Positions 26,124 to 35,109 of a stretch of DNA of 64,000 bases are shown here, piece by piece. A program made the position numbers and the translations under genes. The notes under the pieces were generated by a model. The model did not search any database. It had not been told where the DNA came from and saw only the letters and a list, made by a program, of their open reading frames with translations. The stretch is taken from positions 124,001 to 188,000 of the forward strand of contig NZ_PYGC01000003.1 of the NCBI RefSeq assembly GCF_003014495.1, read 5' to 3'. The DNA comes from Prolixibacter denitrificans. Lineage in GTDB: Bacteria; Bacteroidota; Bacteroidia; Bacteroidales; Prolixibacteraceae. The number at the start of each line of letters is the position of its first letter. Positions within the stretch are counted from its first letter, which is position 1.

Positions 26124-27923
26124 TTATTTCAAACTTTCAATTTCGCCTACGAGACGTTGCAGTGCTTTTTTGCTGTTTTCCAGCTCCGCTAAAATGCCGG
26201 CTTTGGTGTCTTCAAATTTCTCTTTCGCTGAACTGAACAGTCCCTGGTAGTAATTAATTCCCTTTTCGAGGTTACCGGCAAACGACGACAGGTATTTTTC
26301 CTGCTTAACGGTCACCGATTTTTTAGTTTCTTCTACCTTATCCTTCAGGTAATCGATGTAAATCTTCAGCTCTTTCACAAACATATTGGGACGATCGGCG
26401 CGGGCCATCATGTTGCCGCGGCCATAAATGTGATCGGTAATTTCCTTCAGACTAACCACTTTATTGAAATAAGCCATGTTAGGTCCGGGACAAACGGATA
26501 CGCCCTCCCCTTCGTCTTTGGTATCCATATGATGCGCTTTCAGGGCCGATGTTCCCAGTCCGACGCAAATGCAGGATTTATCAATCACCGCGTTCACTTT
26601 TTCCTGGTAGGTCTCTTCGGACATTCCTTCTTTTTTCAGCTCTTTCAATTTCAGCAGCTGGTAATGCCGCGAAGCCGGACAAATTCCCTTTTCGGTGAAT
26701 TCGTTGTTCAACGCCACGTATTTCTTCGGGCACGGACTTCCCGGCTTTCCACCCTGGGCCCAGGCCATTTTCTCTACGTCTTTCGTGTTACCACGAAGAT
26801 TATTAAACGGCACGCCCAGCGGAGAAATGTTACTCAGGTACAAATCGTCTTCTTTGGCTTCCGCCAGTTTATTCATGGTTTCATCATCCACGGTAGTGGC
26901 TTCCGGAACCAACAAAAACGGGGAGCCCCAACCGACGGAATCAATCTGGTAATGCTCGATAAGGAACTGGTGCTCTTCAGCCGTTCCAACACCTCCTTGT
27001 GCGGTAATTTTCAGCGGAAGCGTATGTTCAGGAACAACCCGGTTCTTCGCGGCCAGCGCCTGTACCATGATGTCATGTACTTCCTGAATTAGTTTTTCCC
27101 GGTTATCCCGGAATTCGGCGAGAATCGGTCCCATCAGGTTACCTTCGGTGGCAAAAGCATGCCCCCCGCAGTTCAGGCCCGATTCAATCCGGTACTCCGA
27201 AACCCACAGTCCTTTCTTAGCCAAGAACTTTCCCTGGATAAATGCCGAACGGAAATCGCTGACTTTTAAAACGATTTTCTTTTTGACGTACCCATTTTCA
27301 TCGGGAAAGAAGTCGTCGAAATGTTCCAGGTAACTGTACAAGCGCGGGTTCATTCCGGCCGAAAGCACGATACTCGAATGCAAATCGCTGTTGGCAAAAC
27401 CGCGCAACGCAGCGTGCGCATCGTTAAACTCAACCGGTAATTTCTCTTTATGCTGATAGTTGTCCTTATCAATTTTGGTCATGATGTTGACATCGATGCT
27501 ACCCATCGAGAGGTTTTCCCGGAGCCAGTTACCAACTTCATCCCAATTGATGTACTTTGCCGTCCGCTTCTTGAACTCCTGTTTAATCATCGAGCTATCG
27601 GGCAGCATATTGATGTATTCCCTGATTTCGTCTTTCTTTTCCAGTGCAGCGCTCTTCAGCTCTTCGAGCTTGCGTTCGGCCACGCTGTTCATCAGGTTAA
27701 GATAGGACGTGATCCGCTTGGCACGAAAGTCCTCAATCTTTTCGGAAATTTCCTGGTAAGGCATTTCGAACTTTTCGCAATACATCTTCCGCAGTTTCTC
27801 AAGCAGCATGTCATCTACCAGCGAAATGACAGAATCGATGCCCAAATGCGCAACCTTCAGCGGTGTGTCAATGGTATATCCGATTCCCATAACGGGAATA
27901 TGAAACGAGTGAGTGTTGGCCAT
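26124..27923 (-). CDS. Conserved hypothetical protein, possible TIM-barrel flavoprotein-like fold
   Basis: A 599-residue cytosolic protein with no signal peptide. Residues about 310-370 (KITAQGGVGTAEEHQFLIEH, then SVGWGSPFLLVPEATT) resemble the phosphate-binding end of nitronate-monooxygenase/IMP-dehydrogenase-like barrels. Several conserved-looking cysteines follow (PCPKKY, GICPASR, CICVGLG, VCPGPN), which could bind an iron-sulfur cluster or zinc. The last 90 residues are a lysine/glutamate-rich coiled coil. It is monocistronic. I do not know its function; the barrel assignment is an inference from short motifs. Confidence 0.55.
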   Translation of the reverse strand: MANTHSFHIPVMGIGYTIDTPLKVAHLGIDSVISLVDDMLLEKLRKMYCEKFEMPYQEISEKIEDFRAKRITSYLNLMNSVAERKLEELKSAALEKKDEIREYINMLPDSSMIKQEFKKRTAKYINWDEVGNWLRENLSMGSIDVNIMTKIDKDNYQHKEKLPVEFNDAHAALRGFANSDLHSSIVLSAGMNPRLYSYLEHFDDFFPDENGYVKKKIVLKVSDFRSAFIQGKFLAKKGLWVSEYRIESGLNCGGHAFATEGNLMGPILAEFRDNREKLIQEVHDIMVQALAAKNRVVPEHTLPLKITAQGGVGTAEEHQFLIEHYQIDSVGWGSPFLLVPEATTVDDETMNKLAEAKEDDLYLSNISPLGVPFNNLRGNTKDVEKMAWAQGGKPGSPCPKKYVALNNEFTEKGICPASRHYQLLKLKELKKEGMSEETYQEKVNAVIDKSCICVGLGTSALKAHHMDTKDEGEGVSVCPGPNMAYFNKVVSLKEITDHIYGRGNMMARADRPNMFVKELKIYIDYLKDKVEETKKSVTVKQEKYLSSFAGNLEKGINYYQGLFSSAKEKFEDTKAGILAELENSKKALQRLVGEIESLK

Positions 27924-28228
27924 AATGATATTTGTTATTCGGTAAACGCTGGAATGGGCTGCAGTGGCTTGCGGGTATTTTTTTCGACCTTGGGAAAGTT
28001 CCGGCCGGCGGGAGATTATCTGTTCTTCCTCTTCAAATCCTTCTCGTCATTGCTGCCTCGAAGGCAACGTTTAACTCTTATTTTCTCATGCTATTGTCAT
28101 TCAATCGGCACAAGATAACGGAAATTTGAGGGCTTCGACGATATGGGGCCTTATATAGATTTCTTCTGTATTACGCTTAAAGGTTTCAGGTTGGAGCTAA
28201 GATGTTCCGTTAGATGCTGGTCTGGGAG

Positions 28229-28248
28229 GGTCACGATATATCGTGACC
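28229..28248. repeat. Dispersed 20-bp palindrome, copy 1
   Basis: GGTCACGATATATCGTGACC is a perfect palindrome. Close relatives occur at 42358, 42730, 42963 and 45086, and a variant with a different core at 42305, all intergenic. It is a REP/MITE-like hairpin unit. Confidence 0.85.
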
Positions 28249-28320
28249 GGGCATTAACCCGTTACAGGTTGTACGACGATATATTCATTGTGAAGGATTG
28301 ACGAAGACTTTAGGTATAAA

Positions 28321-28358
28321 AAAAGGATGTCATCACTCAGAGTGACAGACATCCTTTT
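28321..28358 (-). terminator. Rho-independent terminator of the acyl-CoA dehydrogenase gene
   Basis: AAAAGGATGTC (28321-28331) and GACATCCTTTT (28348-28358) are perfect 11-bp inverted arms. On the minus strand the stem is followed by a run of seven T. It lies 21 bp after the acyl-CoA dehydrogenase stop codon. Confidence 0.9.
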
Positions 28359-28379
28359 GCATATTTTAGAATAAACGTT

Positions 28380-29891
28380 CTAGCTGAACTTCAGCCACGA
28401 ACTGTCTTCACGGTAGTCGACTACCGGAACGGTTTTCATTTCGAATTTGTATGAACTGACCAGCATCGCGATGTCGTGCCGGATGGTTTCGATGCTTTCT
28501 TTAATCAAATCACCACGGAAACCTTTTGTTCCCAGATCGACCACGTGATTGGCTGCAATCACCTTGCTGATAATCTTACCCAAATCAACAACCTTCCGTT
28601 GCGGTAAATCGAAATCGACTTTGAAATTGACCAGCGACTTGAAATAGTCGGCTGCCCGCTCGGTCAGATTATACGACTGGAAGAAATCCAACAGGTTCAC
28701 CTCTTTCTTCTTCCGCATCATCTTCAGAACACCTTCCGATATCTGCGTGTACAGCATGTCGTTCGAGCCTTCGAAAATCTGGAAGGGCCGTGAGTCCATG
28801 ATTCCCCGCGAACCTACGTTCTCGGCCTTGTAGCCGTTCGCTCCCAGCAGCTGTGTGAGCGTCTGTGCCGACTCCTGCATCAGGTCGGTAATGAAAGCTT
28901 TCATGCTACCGGCTTCCACAGCATCGGGCGACAGGTCATGTTCGATACCACTGTGTTCTGCACTGCGCGAGCACATGGCGGAACTAATGGTAAATGCACT
29001 TTGAATCCGCGTAATCTGGTGTTTCACCTGGTCGAGGGACATCAGCGATTTCCCTCCGACAAAACGCGAAGTCACCTGCTCAATCGCCTCATCCATCATC
29101 CGGTGAATAAAGCCCATACCCATTCCCGGGAACTGGAACCGGCTACGGTGCAACAGGTCCATCATCAACTTCAATCCGGTGGTTTCCGGCTTCAGTTTAT
29201 TCTCTTCAGGGACTTTAATATCGACGATATTCTTCCCGTAAGGAATCGGGTACAACCCGATGTTGTTATAGTATTCCTGGACTTCGATACGTTGTTCGGG
29301 CTGGTGCGCGTCGCAAACAAAAAAGTCGATGTCGCGTCCTAACCGGCCGTCTGCCGTTTTGGGCCGCGAGGTCATCAGCCAGTAATCGGCCATCCCGGTC
29401 AGGCCTTGCCAGTGCTTGGTCCCCTGAATATGATAGTGTGAGCCTTCTTTTACATTAAAAGTCTGCATATTCAATGCATCGCTGCCATAATCCGGTTCCG
29501 TAATCATCAGTCCCCCCATGTTTTGCTTATTCAGGAACCGTTTGAAGATATCGCCTTTGACCGAATCCTGGGCATACTTAACCACCGGTTCCAGAAAAAG
29601 AGCGATGTTGATGCCAAAAATCAACGACAATGGCAACGACTCGTACGACGCAGTTTCCAATACGCCCAGACACTCCTTTACCTTCACTCCCCTGCCTCCA
29701 TAGGCTTCGGGAATGGCAACCGATAACGGATTCCGGGACATGATGTCGCGCAATACGACGGCAGGAAATCCCCTCTGCTGAATAAATTTCTCAATGTCAT
29801 CCCGCTCATAAAAAACACTCTTCAATGTCTCTTTCAACGAGTTGAGAAACGTGCTAAACGGAATTTGACCTGTACTTTCAGAAATAGTCAT
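28380..29891 (-). CDS. Acyl-CoA dehydrogenase family protein
   Basis: FAD-dependent acyl-CoA dehydrogenase of 503 residues, longer than the usual 380-400. The AIPEAYGGRGVKVKE segment and the GLMITEPDYGSDALNMQTF segment are the standard substrate and FAD-contact regions. ILEGSNDMLY-like EGSNDMLYTQISEG near residue 375 is the flavin-binding C-terminal motif. The C-terminal ~110 residues form an added helical region. The reaction is probably alpha,beta-dehydrogenation of an acyl-CoA. The chain-length preference and electron acceptor are unknown. Confidence 0.88.
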   Translation of the reverse strand: MTISESTGQIPFSTFLNSLKETLKSVFYERDDIEKFIQQRGFPAVVLRDIMSRNPLSVAIPEAYGGRGVKVKECLGVLETASYESLPLSLIFGINIALFLEPVVKYAQDSVKGDIFKRFLNKQNMGGLMITEPDYGSDALNMQTFNVKEGSHYHIQGTKHWQGLTGMADYWLMTSRPKTADGRLGRDIDFFVCDAHQPEQRIEVQEYYNNIGLYPIPYGKNIVDIKVPEENKLKPETTGLKLMMDLLHRSRFQFPGMGMGFIHRMMDEAIEQVTSRFVGGKSLMSLDQVKHQITRIQSAFTISSAMCSRSAEHSGIEHDLSPDAVEAGSMKAFITDLMQESAQTLTQLLGANGYKAENVGSRGIMDSRPFQIFEGSNDMLYTQISEGVLKMMRKKKEVNLLDFFQSYNLTERAADYFKSLVNFKVDFDLPQRKVVDLGKIISKVIAANHVVDLGTKGFRGDLIKESIETIRHDIAMLVSSYKFEMKTVPVVDYREDSSWLKFS

Positions 29892-30073
29892 TATTGTATT
29901 TTGTTTGATGTAAATGCCATGCTATTTAAAACGTCTCTAAATTTACGCTTAATCATGCAGATTCCATAAAGGAATATCAACATACAACAGCAAGCAAAGG
30001 GCAAATAATGTTCACAGGTGGGAATAAAAAACAGTATAACTGTCGTTATGATCAATACAATCGTCTTGTTCAA
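29891..30073 (-). CDS. Possible small hydrophobic protein coupled to acyl-CoA dehydrogenase
   Basis: A 60-codon frame with two hydrophobic segments and a basic C terminus. Its TAA stop overlaps the ATG of the acyl-CoA dehydrogenase by one base (TAATG), an arrangement typical of translational coupling. It has no recognisable homology and a cysteine-rich middle (FACCCM). The overlap could be coincidence, so the call is tentative. Confidence 0.3.
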   Translation of the reverse strand: MNKTIVLIITTVILFFIPTCEHYLPFACCCMLIFLYGICMIKRKFRDVLNSMAFTSNKIQ

Positions 30074-30105
30074 TCACCGCAACAAGCTCTTCGCTCCTGA
30101 TCCTT

Positions 30106-30579
30106 CTACTTGACCGATATATAAATATCGACTTCAGCCTTGTTCCAATCCAAACTGCGCTCATCATATATTTCGTAGTCGGCATTGTACGCCCGGTCCA
30201 TATCCGAACGCCAGATATATTGCCAGGCTTCTGCTATGCAAGCCGGCATCTGTCCCCGGGCAGTCACTTTCTCAAAAGGTCCACCCGGAATCACCAACTC
30301 ATCCATCTCTTCAGGGACCGGAACTCCTTCTTCCACGGGGCAGCCAATAAAATAGGAAAATGCCTGCGTGTAATCGCCATCGTATTGATGATATACCGCT
30401 ATAACATTCTCGTTTACCTTTCCGGGAACACGACTGGCTACCGCTTCTTTTTCAAAACGCTGCCAGAGACTTCCGCAATCGACCATCGACTGGCCATTGT
30501 CGTTGGTGGTTTTTCCGGGCAATGCCAGCCCAATCAACCGTATTGGTGTCTTCACCGTATACTCTGTCACTTTCATCAT
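30106..30579 (-). CDS. GyrI-like / AraC effector-binding-domain protein
   Basis: A stand-alone 157-residue GyrI-like small-molecule-binding domain. The pattern EYTVKTPIRLIGLALPGKT at the start, the YHQYDGDYTQAFSYFIGCPV middle, and the repeated strand toward the end match the SOUL/GyrI duplicated fold. The family includes DNA-gyrase inhibitors and multidrug-binding regulator domains. No DNA-binding domain is attached. It follows the DUF4937 gene by 36 bp on the same strand and may share its promoter. Confidence 0.75.
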   Translation of the reverse strand: MMKVTEYTVKTPIRLIGLALPGKTTNDNGQSMVDCGSLWQRFEKEAVASRVPGKVNENVIAVYHQYDGDYTQAFSYFIGCPVEEGVPVPEEMDELVIPGGPFEKVTARGQMPACIAEAWQYIWRSDMDRAYNADYEIYDERSLDWNKAEVDIYISVK

Positions 30580-30615
30580 GGTCTTTAAGGTTAAATGTAC
30601 CAGATGGTACGAATT

Positions 30616-31254
30616 TTAGGCAAGGACGTTCCACGATTTGACCAAACGAACCTGTTTCCCGGTAATCGCATGAAGATCATCGGTTACCGAAGCCCTTTCC
30701 CGAAGAAGCGGGACCTGTTCGGTTTGATAATGGTCATGATGCACTGCTGTGTCCCAGAAAGTGGAAACCAGGTAACGATTGGATCCATCCTCTGCTTTGG
30801 AGAACATTCCACGTAACATGCCCTCCGCTTGTTGCATCGCCGGCAACCAAACCGATTGTTGTACCGACTCGAAATGTTCGGTTCGCCCGGAATGTACCTC
30901 ACAGTCAGCAATACGTAACAACTCGCCGGTTCTCACGGCTTCAACCAACGAAGCCGCTTGTCCTTCCATTTCCAACAGGCCATCGAAATAAGCAACGTTA
31001 ATAGCGTGATAAGTTTCCGATTGCCGGTTTTCCTCAACGACCCGGTCATGCAGACTGACCATGAACCGTTCGGCGTGCCCCCGGCTCTCCCAAAAGGCAA
31101 TGATGCAGGCTTCATTCTCCGACTGGACATTCCATCCACCCACCTGCGCAATAAAACCTTCAGCTTGTCCAGTCGATATCCATTGCTCCTGCGCACGGGA
31201 AAAAGCGTCCTTCATTCCCTCCTTCACCTGGCAAACAATCCATTTGATGTACAT
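30616..31254 (-). CDS. DUF4937 domain protein (YdbC-like, dimeric alpha/beta barrel)
   Basis: The first ~95 residues (MYIKWIVCQVKEGMKDAFSR; GGWNVQSENEACIIAFW) match the Bacillus YdbC/DUF4937 family, a ferredoxin-like monooxygenase-type fold. The second half (GELLRIADCEVHSGRTEHFE onward) appears to repeat the same fold, giving 212 residues. The function is unknown; related folds bind small hydrophobic or haem-like ligands. Confidence 0.7.
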   Translation of the reverse strand: MYIKWIVCQVKEGMKDAFSRAQEQWISTGQAEGFIAQVGGWNVQSENEACIIAFWESRGHAERFMVSLHDRVVEENRQSETYHAINVAYFDGLLEMEGQAASLVEAVRTGELLRIADCEVHSGRTEHFESVQQSVWLPAMQQAEGMLRGMFSKAEDGSNRYLVSTFWDTAVHHDHYQTEQVPLLRERASVTDDLHAITGKQVRLVKSWNVLA

Positions 31255-31408
31255 AAGCTTGCTTTTATCGAAGCATCACTTGATACTAAGTTATTATGGG
31301 AACAGAATTTATTACCATTCAGTTCTTGTTTAATGCATCTCCCGGTGGAAAGTGAAGGAACCCAGCCGAAGAAAATTTCATAACTTTACTTAGATAAAAA
31401 CAGAGACT

Positions 31409-31645
31409 ATGGATATTCAGGCTTTAAAACTCGAACTGGTTGAAAAGATATTGCAGACCGATGAACCATCTCTTTTGCTGAAGATTGAAAAGCTATTTCG
31501 CAAAAATGAGAATGATGATTGGTGGGAACAACTTCCCCCGGAAGTTCAGGATGCTATCGCTGAAAGCCTGGATGAAATAGAGGAGGGCAAAGTTTTTACG
31601 CACGAGCAAGTGATTCGGGAAGCAAAAGAACGTTATGGATTCTGA
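31409..31645 (+). CDS. Antitoxin of a RelE/ParE-type toxin-antitoxin pair
   Basis: A 78-residue acidic protein with an N-terminal helical region and the C-terminal stretch VQDAIAESLDEIEEGKVFTHEQVIREAKERYGF, typical of short Bacteroidota antitoxins that wrap around ParE/RelE toxins. It overlaps the toxin gene by 11 bp, the usual sign of coupled translation. It presumably also represses its own promoter. Confidence 0.8.
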   Translation: MDIQALKLELVEKILQTDEPSLLLKIEKLFRKNENDDWWEQLPPEVQDAIAESLDEIEEGKVFTHEQVIREAKERYGF

Positions 31646-31949
31646 TATCCAAATTATCTGGACATCCAAAGCAAAGCATACCTATTTCAAGGTATTGGAT
31701 TACCTCGAACAGAATTGGACTCAAAAAGAAATCATTCAATTTAACCGGAGAATATCTATTGTCTTACGAGCCATTCAAAAAAATCCGTCCATTTTCAAAG
31801 CTTCCACCAAGTATCCCAACATCCGAAAAGCAATTGTCGATAAGAATAATTCAATCTTCTATACATACGACAGTTATCGATATACCATTTTTCTGTTGAC
31901 TTTTTTCGACAATCGTCAAAATCCGAAAACTTTAAGATTTAATAGCTGA
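31635..31949 (+). CDS. ParE/RelE-superfamily toxin
   Basis: A basic 104-residue protein with the RelE/ParE fold pattern: IIWTSKAKHTYFKVLDYLEQNW at the start, a central helix RRISIVLRAIQKNP, and the strands IRKAIVDKNNSIFYTYD and YTIFLLTFFDNRQNP. The conserved arginine of PxxR-type ParE proteins and the C-terminal DNRQNP are present. The target, ribosome-bound mRNA or DNA gyrase, cannot be decided. Its gene follows and overlaps the antitoxin gene. Confidence 0.82.
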   Translation: MDSDIQIIWTSKAKHTYFKVLDYLEQNWTQKEIIQFNRRISIVLRAIQKNPSIFKASTKYPNIRKAIVDKNNSIFYTYDSYRYTIFLLTFFDNRQNPKTLRFNS

Positions 31950-31965
31950 GACCGCGAAGCCAAAC

Positions 31966-32105
31966 CTGAAACTTAAAACTTATTTAACTCCACGCAAAGA
32001 CCGTAAAGATTCCTACAGAGAACGCAAAGACGATACCTTATCGAAGCCTAACAACAGTAACTATAGTAACAACAGAAACAGCAAACCTGAAACATGAAAC
32101 CTGTC
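31966..32105. repeat. Dispersed intergenic repeats (CGCAAAGA type and 9-bp AAC type)
   Basis: 31986-32040 is a copy of a repeat with the pattern CCACGCAAAGACC ... GAGAACGCAAAGA, also present at 42613-42668 and, inverted, at 40919-40965. It is followed by TCGAAGCC and by a 9-bp tandem repeat at 32050-32079 (AACAACAGT, AACTATAGT, AACAACAGA). The same order of modules occurs at several other loci, so they travel together. Confidence 0.75.
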
Positions 32106-32110
32106 CCTCT

Positions 32111-33019
32111 TTACTCGTTTCCCTCCTCATTGACCACCACAGCTGCTTCAGGAGTCGTTCGTCGTTGCTGGTGCCAAACCACGAGAACGATGGCTGGGAT
32201 AATCAACATCGTGCAAATGAGCGAGCCTTCGAAACCGAAACTGCCGCCGTTAATCAATTGGTTCCCCGTATCGACAACCTTGAAGATTCCGTTTGAAGCA
32301 CTTCCGCTTACTTCGTATCCGATAACAGGCCCCTGAATGAAGTTCCAGAACAGGTGCAGACTGATGGGAAACCAAAGATTCCGGGTGTAGATGTATGAAG
32401 CTCCCAACAGGATTCCCGCCAGGAAAATATTCGTTAATCCCAGGAACGAAACATTCGGATTAAGCGAATGAGCAGCGGCAAACAGAACCGCACTGATGAC
32501 CAGGGCCAGAAATTTGTTCATAGCTCCCATCAGGGTATTCAAAACATATCCGCGCATTACTACCTCCTCGTTGAGTGCTACCAGGATAAAGAGCAGAAAA
32601 CTTAATCCCAGGCTTTCCGTTCCGCTTCCGGCCTGTTGCAGGCTAATATGACCGGTTGCATAAAGCAGTAAGGTGCCGCCGCCAATAATAACAACGGCAA
32701 ACAACAATCCGTAGAGGAGCGAACGGGGTCCATTCTGAAACGAAAAACCCAGCGACTTAATACTTTTCTTATCGATCGCTTTCCTGAAAATCCATACAAC
32801 CAGGAACACTCCGATGACGGTCAAGCCCATGATCACCAGATTTTGCCCCGTACTCAACGATTGCATCGCATCTTGGTCGGTAAAGGGAACCTGCATGGCC
32901 AGCAGTCCCATCGCCTGCATAAATACGCTGGCAACGATGTAAAGAACAAGAAACAATACAATTTTCCCGACCACCAGAAAGGTGTTGGCGGTTTTACTTT
33001 TGGCAGACTTTTCGTTCAT
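32111..33019 (-). CDS. CPBP-family intramembrane glutamic protease (CAAX/Abi)
   Basis: A polytopic membrane protein of 302 residues with about eight hydrophobic segments. The catalytic motifs are visible: NEEVVMRGY (EExxxR) near residue 165, AAAHSLNPN (motif 2 His) near 195, and HLFWNF (HxxxN) near 235. Relatives include Rce1-type CAAX proteases and bacteriocin-immunity proteins. The native substrate is unknown. Confidence 0.88.
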   Translation of the reverse strand: MNEKSAKSKTANTFLVVGKIVLFLVLYIVASVFMQAMGLLAMQVPFTDQDAMQSLSTGQNLVIMGLTVIGVFLVVWIFRKAIDKKSIKSLGFSFQNGPRSLLYGLLFAVVIIGGGTLLLYATGHISLQQAGSGTESLGLSFLLFILVALNEEVVMRGYVLNTLMGAMNKFLALVISAVLFAAAHSLNPNVSFLGLTNIFLAGILLGASYIYTRNLWFPISLHLFWNFIQGPVIGYEVSGSASNGIFKVVDTGNQLINGGSFGFEGSLICTMLIIPAIVLVVWHQQRRTTPEAAVVVNEEGNE

Positions 33020-33075
33020 AACGTCACTATGTTTCTGATTGTATAATTATCTAAGAAAATGAAAATTTTAATTGG

Positions 33076-33663
33076 TCACACTACCTTCTCTTCGCTACGG
33101 TATATGTAACACCCCGTTTCCGATGGATGATCCTGTACCCAACTCTCACGACTCTCCTTCCGGAGCAGATGCACCATCAGGAAATCGCCGGCTGCGGCCA
33201 CCGTGAAGAAGATAGCAAAGATTAATAACGGCAGATTACCTTTAATCAATGCAATGATGGCGGGCAAGACTCCCACCAACAGCCCAGGCATAATAGCACC
33301 CAACACGTAATGTTTTACTTTGAGTGGCTCTTTGCAATGACAATAAGGAGTGATCATTTTCCACATCACACCAAACCGGATCGATTTAAAACCGCGCTTT
33401 GTAAAAAATGACCAGGTGATGCCGTGAATCAGTTCGTGCAAGATTATACCTGCCAAGATTATTAAAACTAACGGCATAATATGAACCGAAAGATTATCCA
33501 TATACTCGCCAATCCGATCTGCTGGGTATTGATGCCGCCAGATGAAATAAAAAGGAATTCCGTAAACAAATACGACGGGTGCGAGCATTAAGAAGCCAAA
33601 CAGGTTGGCCCAAACAATATTGATAGTGAGGTTTTCTTTCGTGAGATTTTCGAGTTCTTTCAT
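33076..33663 (-). CDS. DUF3267-type membrane metalloprotease-like protein
   Basis: A 195-residue protein with four or five hydrophobic segments. HELIHG near residue 72 is a zinc-binding HExxH motif within a membrane segment (ILAGIILHELIHGITW), as in the DUF3267 family. A possible third ligand was not identified. It is adjacent to the CPBP protease on the same strand (about 56 bp apart), so two putative membrane proteases may be co-expressed. Confidence 0.72.
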   Translation of the reverse strand: MKELENLTKENLTINIVWANLFGFLMLAPVVFVYGIPFYFIWRHQYPADRIGEYMDNLSVHIMPLVLIILAGIILHELIHGITWSFFTKRGFKSIRFGVMWKMITPYCHCKEPLKVKHYVLGAIMPGLLVGVLPAIIALIKGNLPLLIFAIFFTVAAAGDFLMVHLLRKESRESWVQDHPSETGCYIYRSEEKVV

Positions 33664-33799
33664 AATGTTTAGTTGTGGTTAATCTGTTGATTGGTGCCCG
33701 AGAGTGGTCAGGCGTTACACGATGATTCAAAAAAAAAGGCATAGCTGTTTCTTTCTGTTATTGAAACAAAAATCCTGACAGACAACCGTACATGCCAAG

Positions 33800-34135
33800 C
33801 TAATGTTTAGCCGAATCAGGTTCTGCGCGAAGCAATGTGTTCTTGTGATAATCCGACTTCCAAACACAAAAAAGATCCTCGTTTTCGGGCAAATTCAATA
33901 GCCTGACAACGTCTTTAAAATCCTTTTTGCGAATATTGGCAATGCGGTTGTCGATGATTTTGTAATTCTTCAGAAAATACTGAACGGATAACGAATCATT
34001 CTGCACCTGCCTCCGGATATGATTTAAAACCACATGACACTCGCCTTCCATCATGAAAACAATGTTATTCTTCTTCTGTCCAAAACCAAAATGCACAGAG
34101 AAGACAACCAATAAAGCTAATACTATTCTTTTCAT
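33800..34135 (-). CDS. Small exported protein of unknown function
   Basis: A 111-residue product with a clear signal peptide (ends HFGFGQ, about residue 20). The mature part is mixed charged and contains two cysteines (GECHVV and DLFCVW) that could pair. No family was recognised. It is the third gene of a minus-strand cluster of small envelope proteins, 11 bp after the barrel-like protein gene. Confidence 0.65.
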   Translation of the reverse strand: MKRIVLALLVVFSVHFGFGQKKNNIVFMMEGECHVVLNHIRRQVQNDSLSVQYFLKNYKIIDNRIANIRKKDFKDVVRLLNLPENEDLFCVWKSDYHKNTLLRAEPDSAKH

Positions 34136-34146
34136 CTTCGTTAGGT

Positions 34147-34590
34147 TTATTGGAAAGTATATCGCAAGCCAATCAAACTCCGGAGTTTGACATCATCGTC
34201 GAAGACATACTCCGGTGCCAACTCGAGTACAACCGAGAGTCGCTTGAATTCCTGTAACGGGAAGACTTCCAACTCCATTGGAAACACCAACGTGTTGCCT
34301 ACACCGCCATCGGTGAACAGATCGGTTTTAAAACCAACCCCAACCGAGAAACGATGGTACTCCCGCGCTTTCAACCGGTAGAACAAATCCAGTTCCGTGG
34401 AAACATCTTTGATAGCCCGGTTAGCAAAAACCTTCAATTCACCCGCGATAGCTTTACCATTCAGGGTACGGACGGGCAGGTTGACCGATATAATACCGGT
34501 GTTGTAGTACGTTAGTCCCACCTGGGAATAGGCGCTCCCGCCTGCCAGGAGACTAACCAACAAGCTGGTCAGTAAGAGGAGTCGTTTCAT
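34147..34590 (-). CDS. Outer-membrane beta-barrel-like protein
   Basis: The start at 34590 gives a good signal peptide (LLAGGSAYSQ). The 125-residue mature region alternates hydrophobic and polar residues, with strands such as VGLTYYNTGIISVNLPV and a C-terminal aromatic end (LIGLRYTFQ), as in small OmpA/OmpW-like barrels. Function unknown. The start codon lies 3 bp after the stop of the upstream membrane protein gene, so they are an operon. Confidence 0.65.
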   Translation of the reverse strand: MKRLLLLTSLLVSLLAGGSAYSQVGLTYYNTGIISVNLPVRTLNGKAIAGELKVFANRAIKDVSTELDLFYRLKAREYHRFSVGVGFKTDLFTDGGVGNTLVFPMELEVFPLQEFKRLSVVLELAPEYVFDDDVKLRSLIGLRYTFQ

Positions 34591-34592
34591 TT

Positions 34593-35069
34593 TCACGACT
34601 CCGTTGGTGACACCCAATGTATCTTCGTCGTTTCGTGTTTGACCCGTTGGGCCCGGTAACTACGGATATACAGGACCAACCCCAGCAGGAACAACACCGG
34701 CCCCATCCGCAGATGCTGGCCCGCATAGGTTAAATTGATGTCCTGCATCAGCGACGTCCACTCGAAGTACGTAGCATATAAGGTGATGAACAGAAAACCC
34801 AACCACAGCCTTCTCTGTAGCTTATTTTTTCTGGTTTCGAGGAACCATAACACACCTGACAGCAGGAAAAACAGGTAGCCAATAATGGTCGAAGTCAACG
34901 ATAAGTCGCCCGATTGTCCTTCGTAATCGAAGAGCGGCAACGGGATGAATTTGGTCATTACGCCGTGGGAGACAAACCCGTCGGAGAGGTTAAACTGTAG
35001 CCGTACGAGGCTGGAAAAGACGAGGCCCAGTATCAGGAGGGCGAGTAAGATTTTTGGTTTGGTATTCAT
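34593..35069 (-). CDS. Small polytopic membrane protein of unknown function
   Basis: A 158-residue protein with four predicted transmembrane segments (LLALLILGLVFSSLV; IIGYLFFLLSGVLWFL; WLGFLFITLYATYF; MGPVLFLLGLVLYI). It heads a three-gene minus-strand cluster with the barrel-like and small exported proteins. No family was recognised. Confidence 0.65.
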   Translation of the reverse strand: MNTKPKILLALLILGLVFSSLVRLQFNLSDGFVSHGVMTKFIPLPLFDYEGQSGDLSLTSTIIGYLFFLLSGVLWFLETRKNKLQRRLWLGFLFITLYATYFEWTSLMQDINLTYAGQHLRMGPVLFLLGLVLYIRSYRAQRVKHETTKIHWVSPTES

Positions 35070-35109
35070 GGTAGTTTGGATTTAAAGGTTCCCGTTGTGT
35101 GAGACAATT

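Larger units (their letters stand above)
27924..28379. other. 456-bp intergenic region with palindrome and terminator
   Basis: The region upstream of the 599-residue gene contains no credible gene. It holds one copy of the dispersed 20-bp palindrome (28229-28248) and a rho-independent terminator (28321-28358) that serves the acyl-CoA dehydrogenase transcript. The first 150 bp are presumably the promoter of the downstream minus-strand gene. Confidence 0.6.

Noticed and set aside
31409-31949. Part of the defence module at 37-39 kb
   Set aside because: The toxin-antitoxin pair is 5 kb away, on the other strand and separated by housekeeping-like genes, so there is no basis for linking them.
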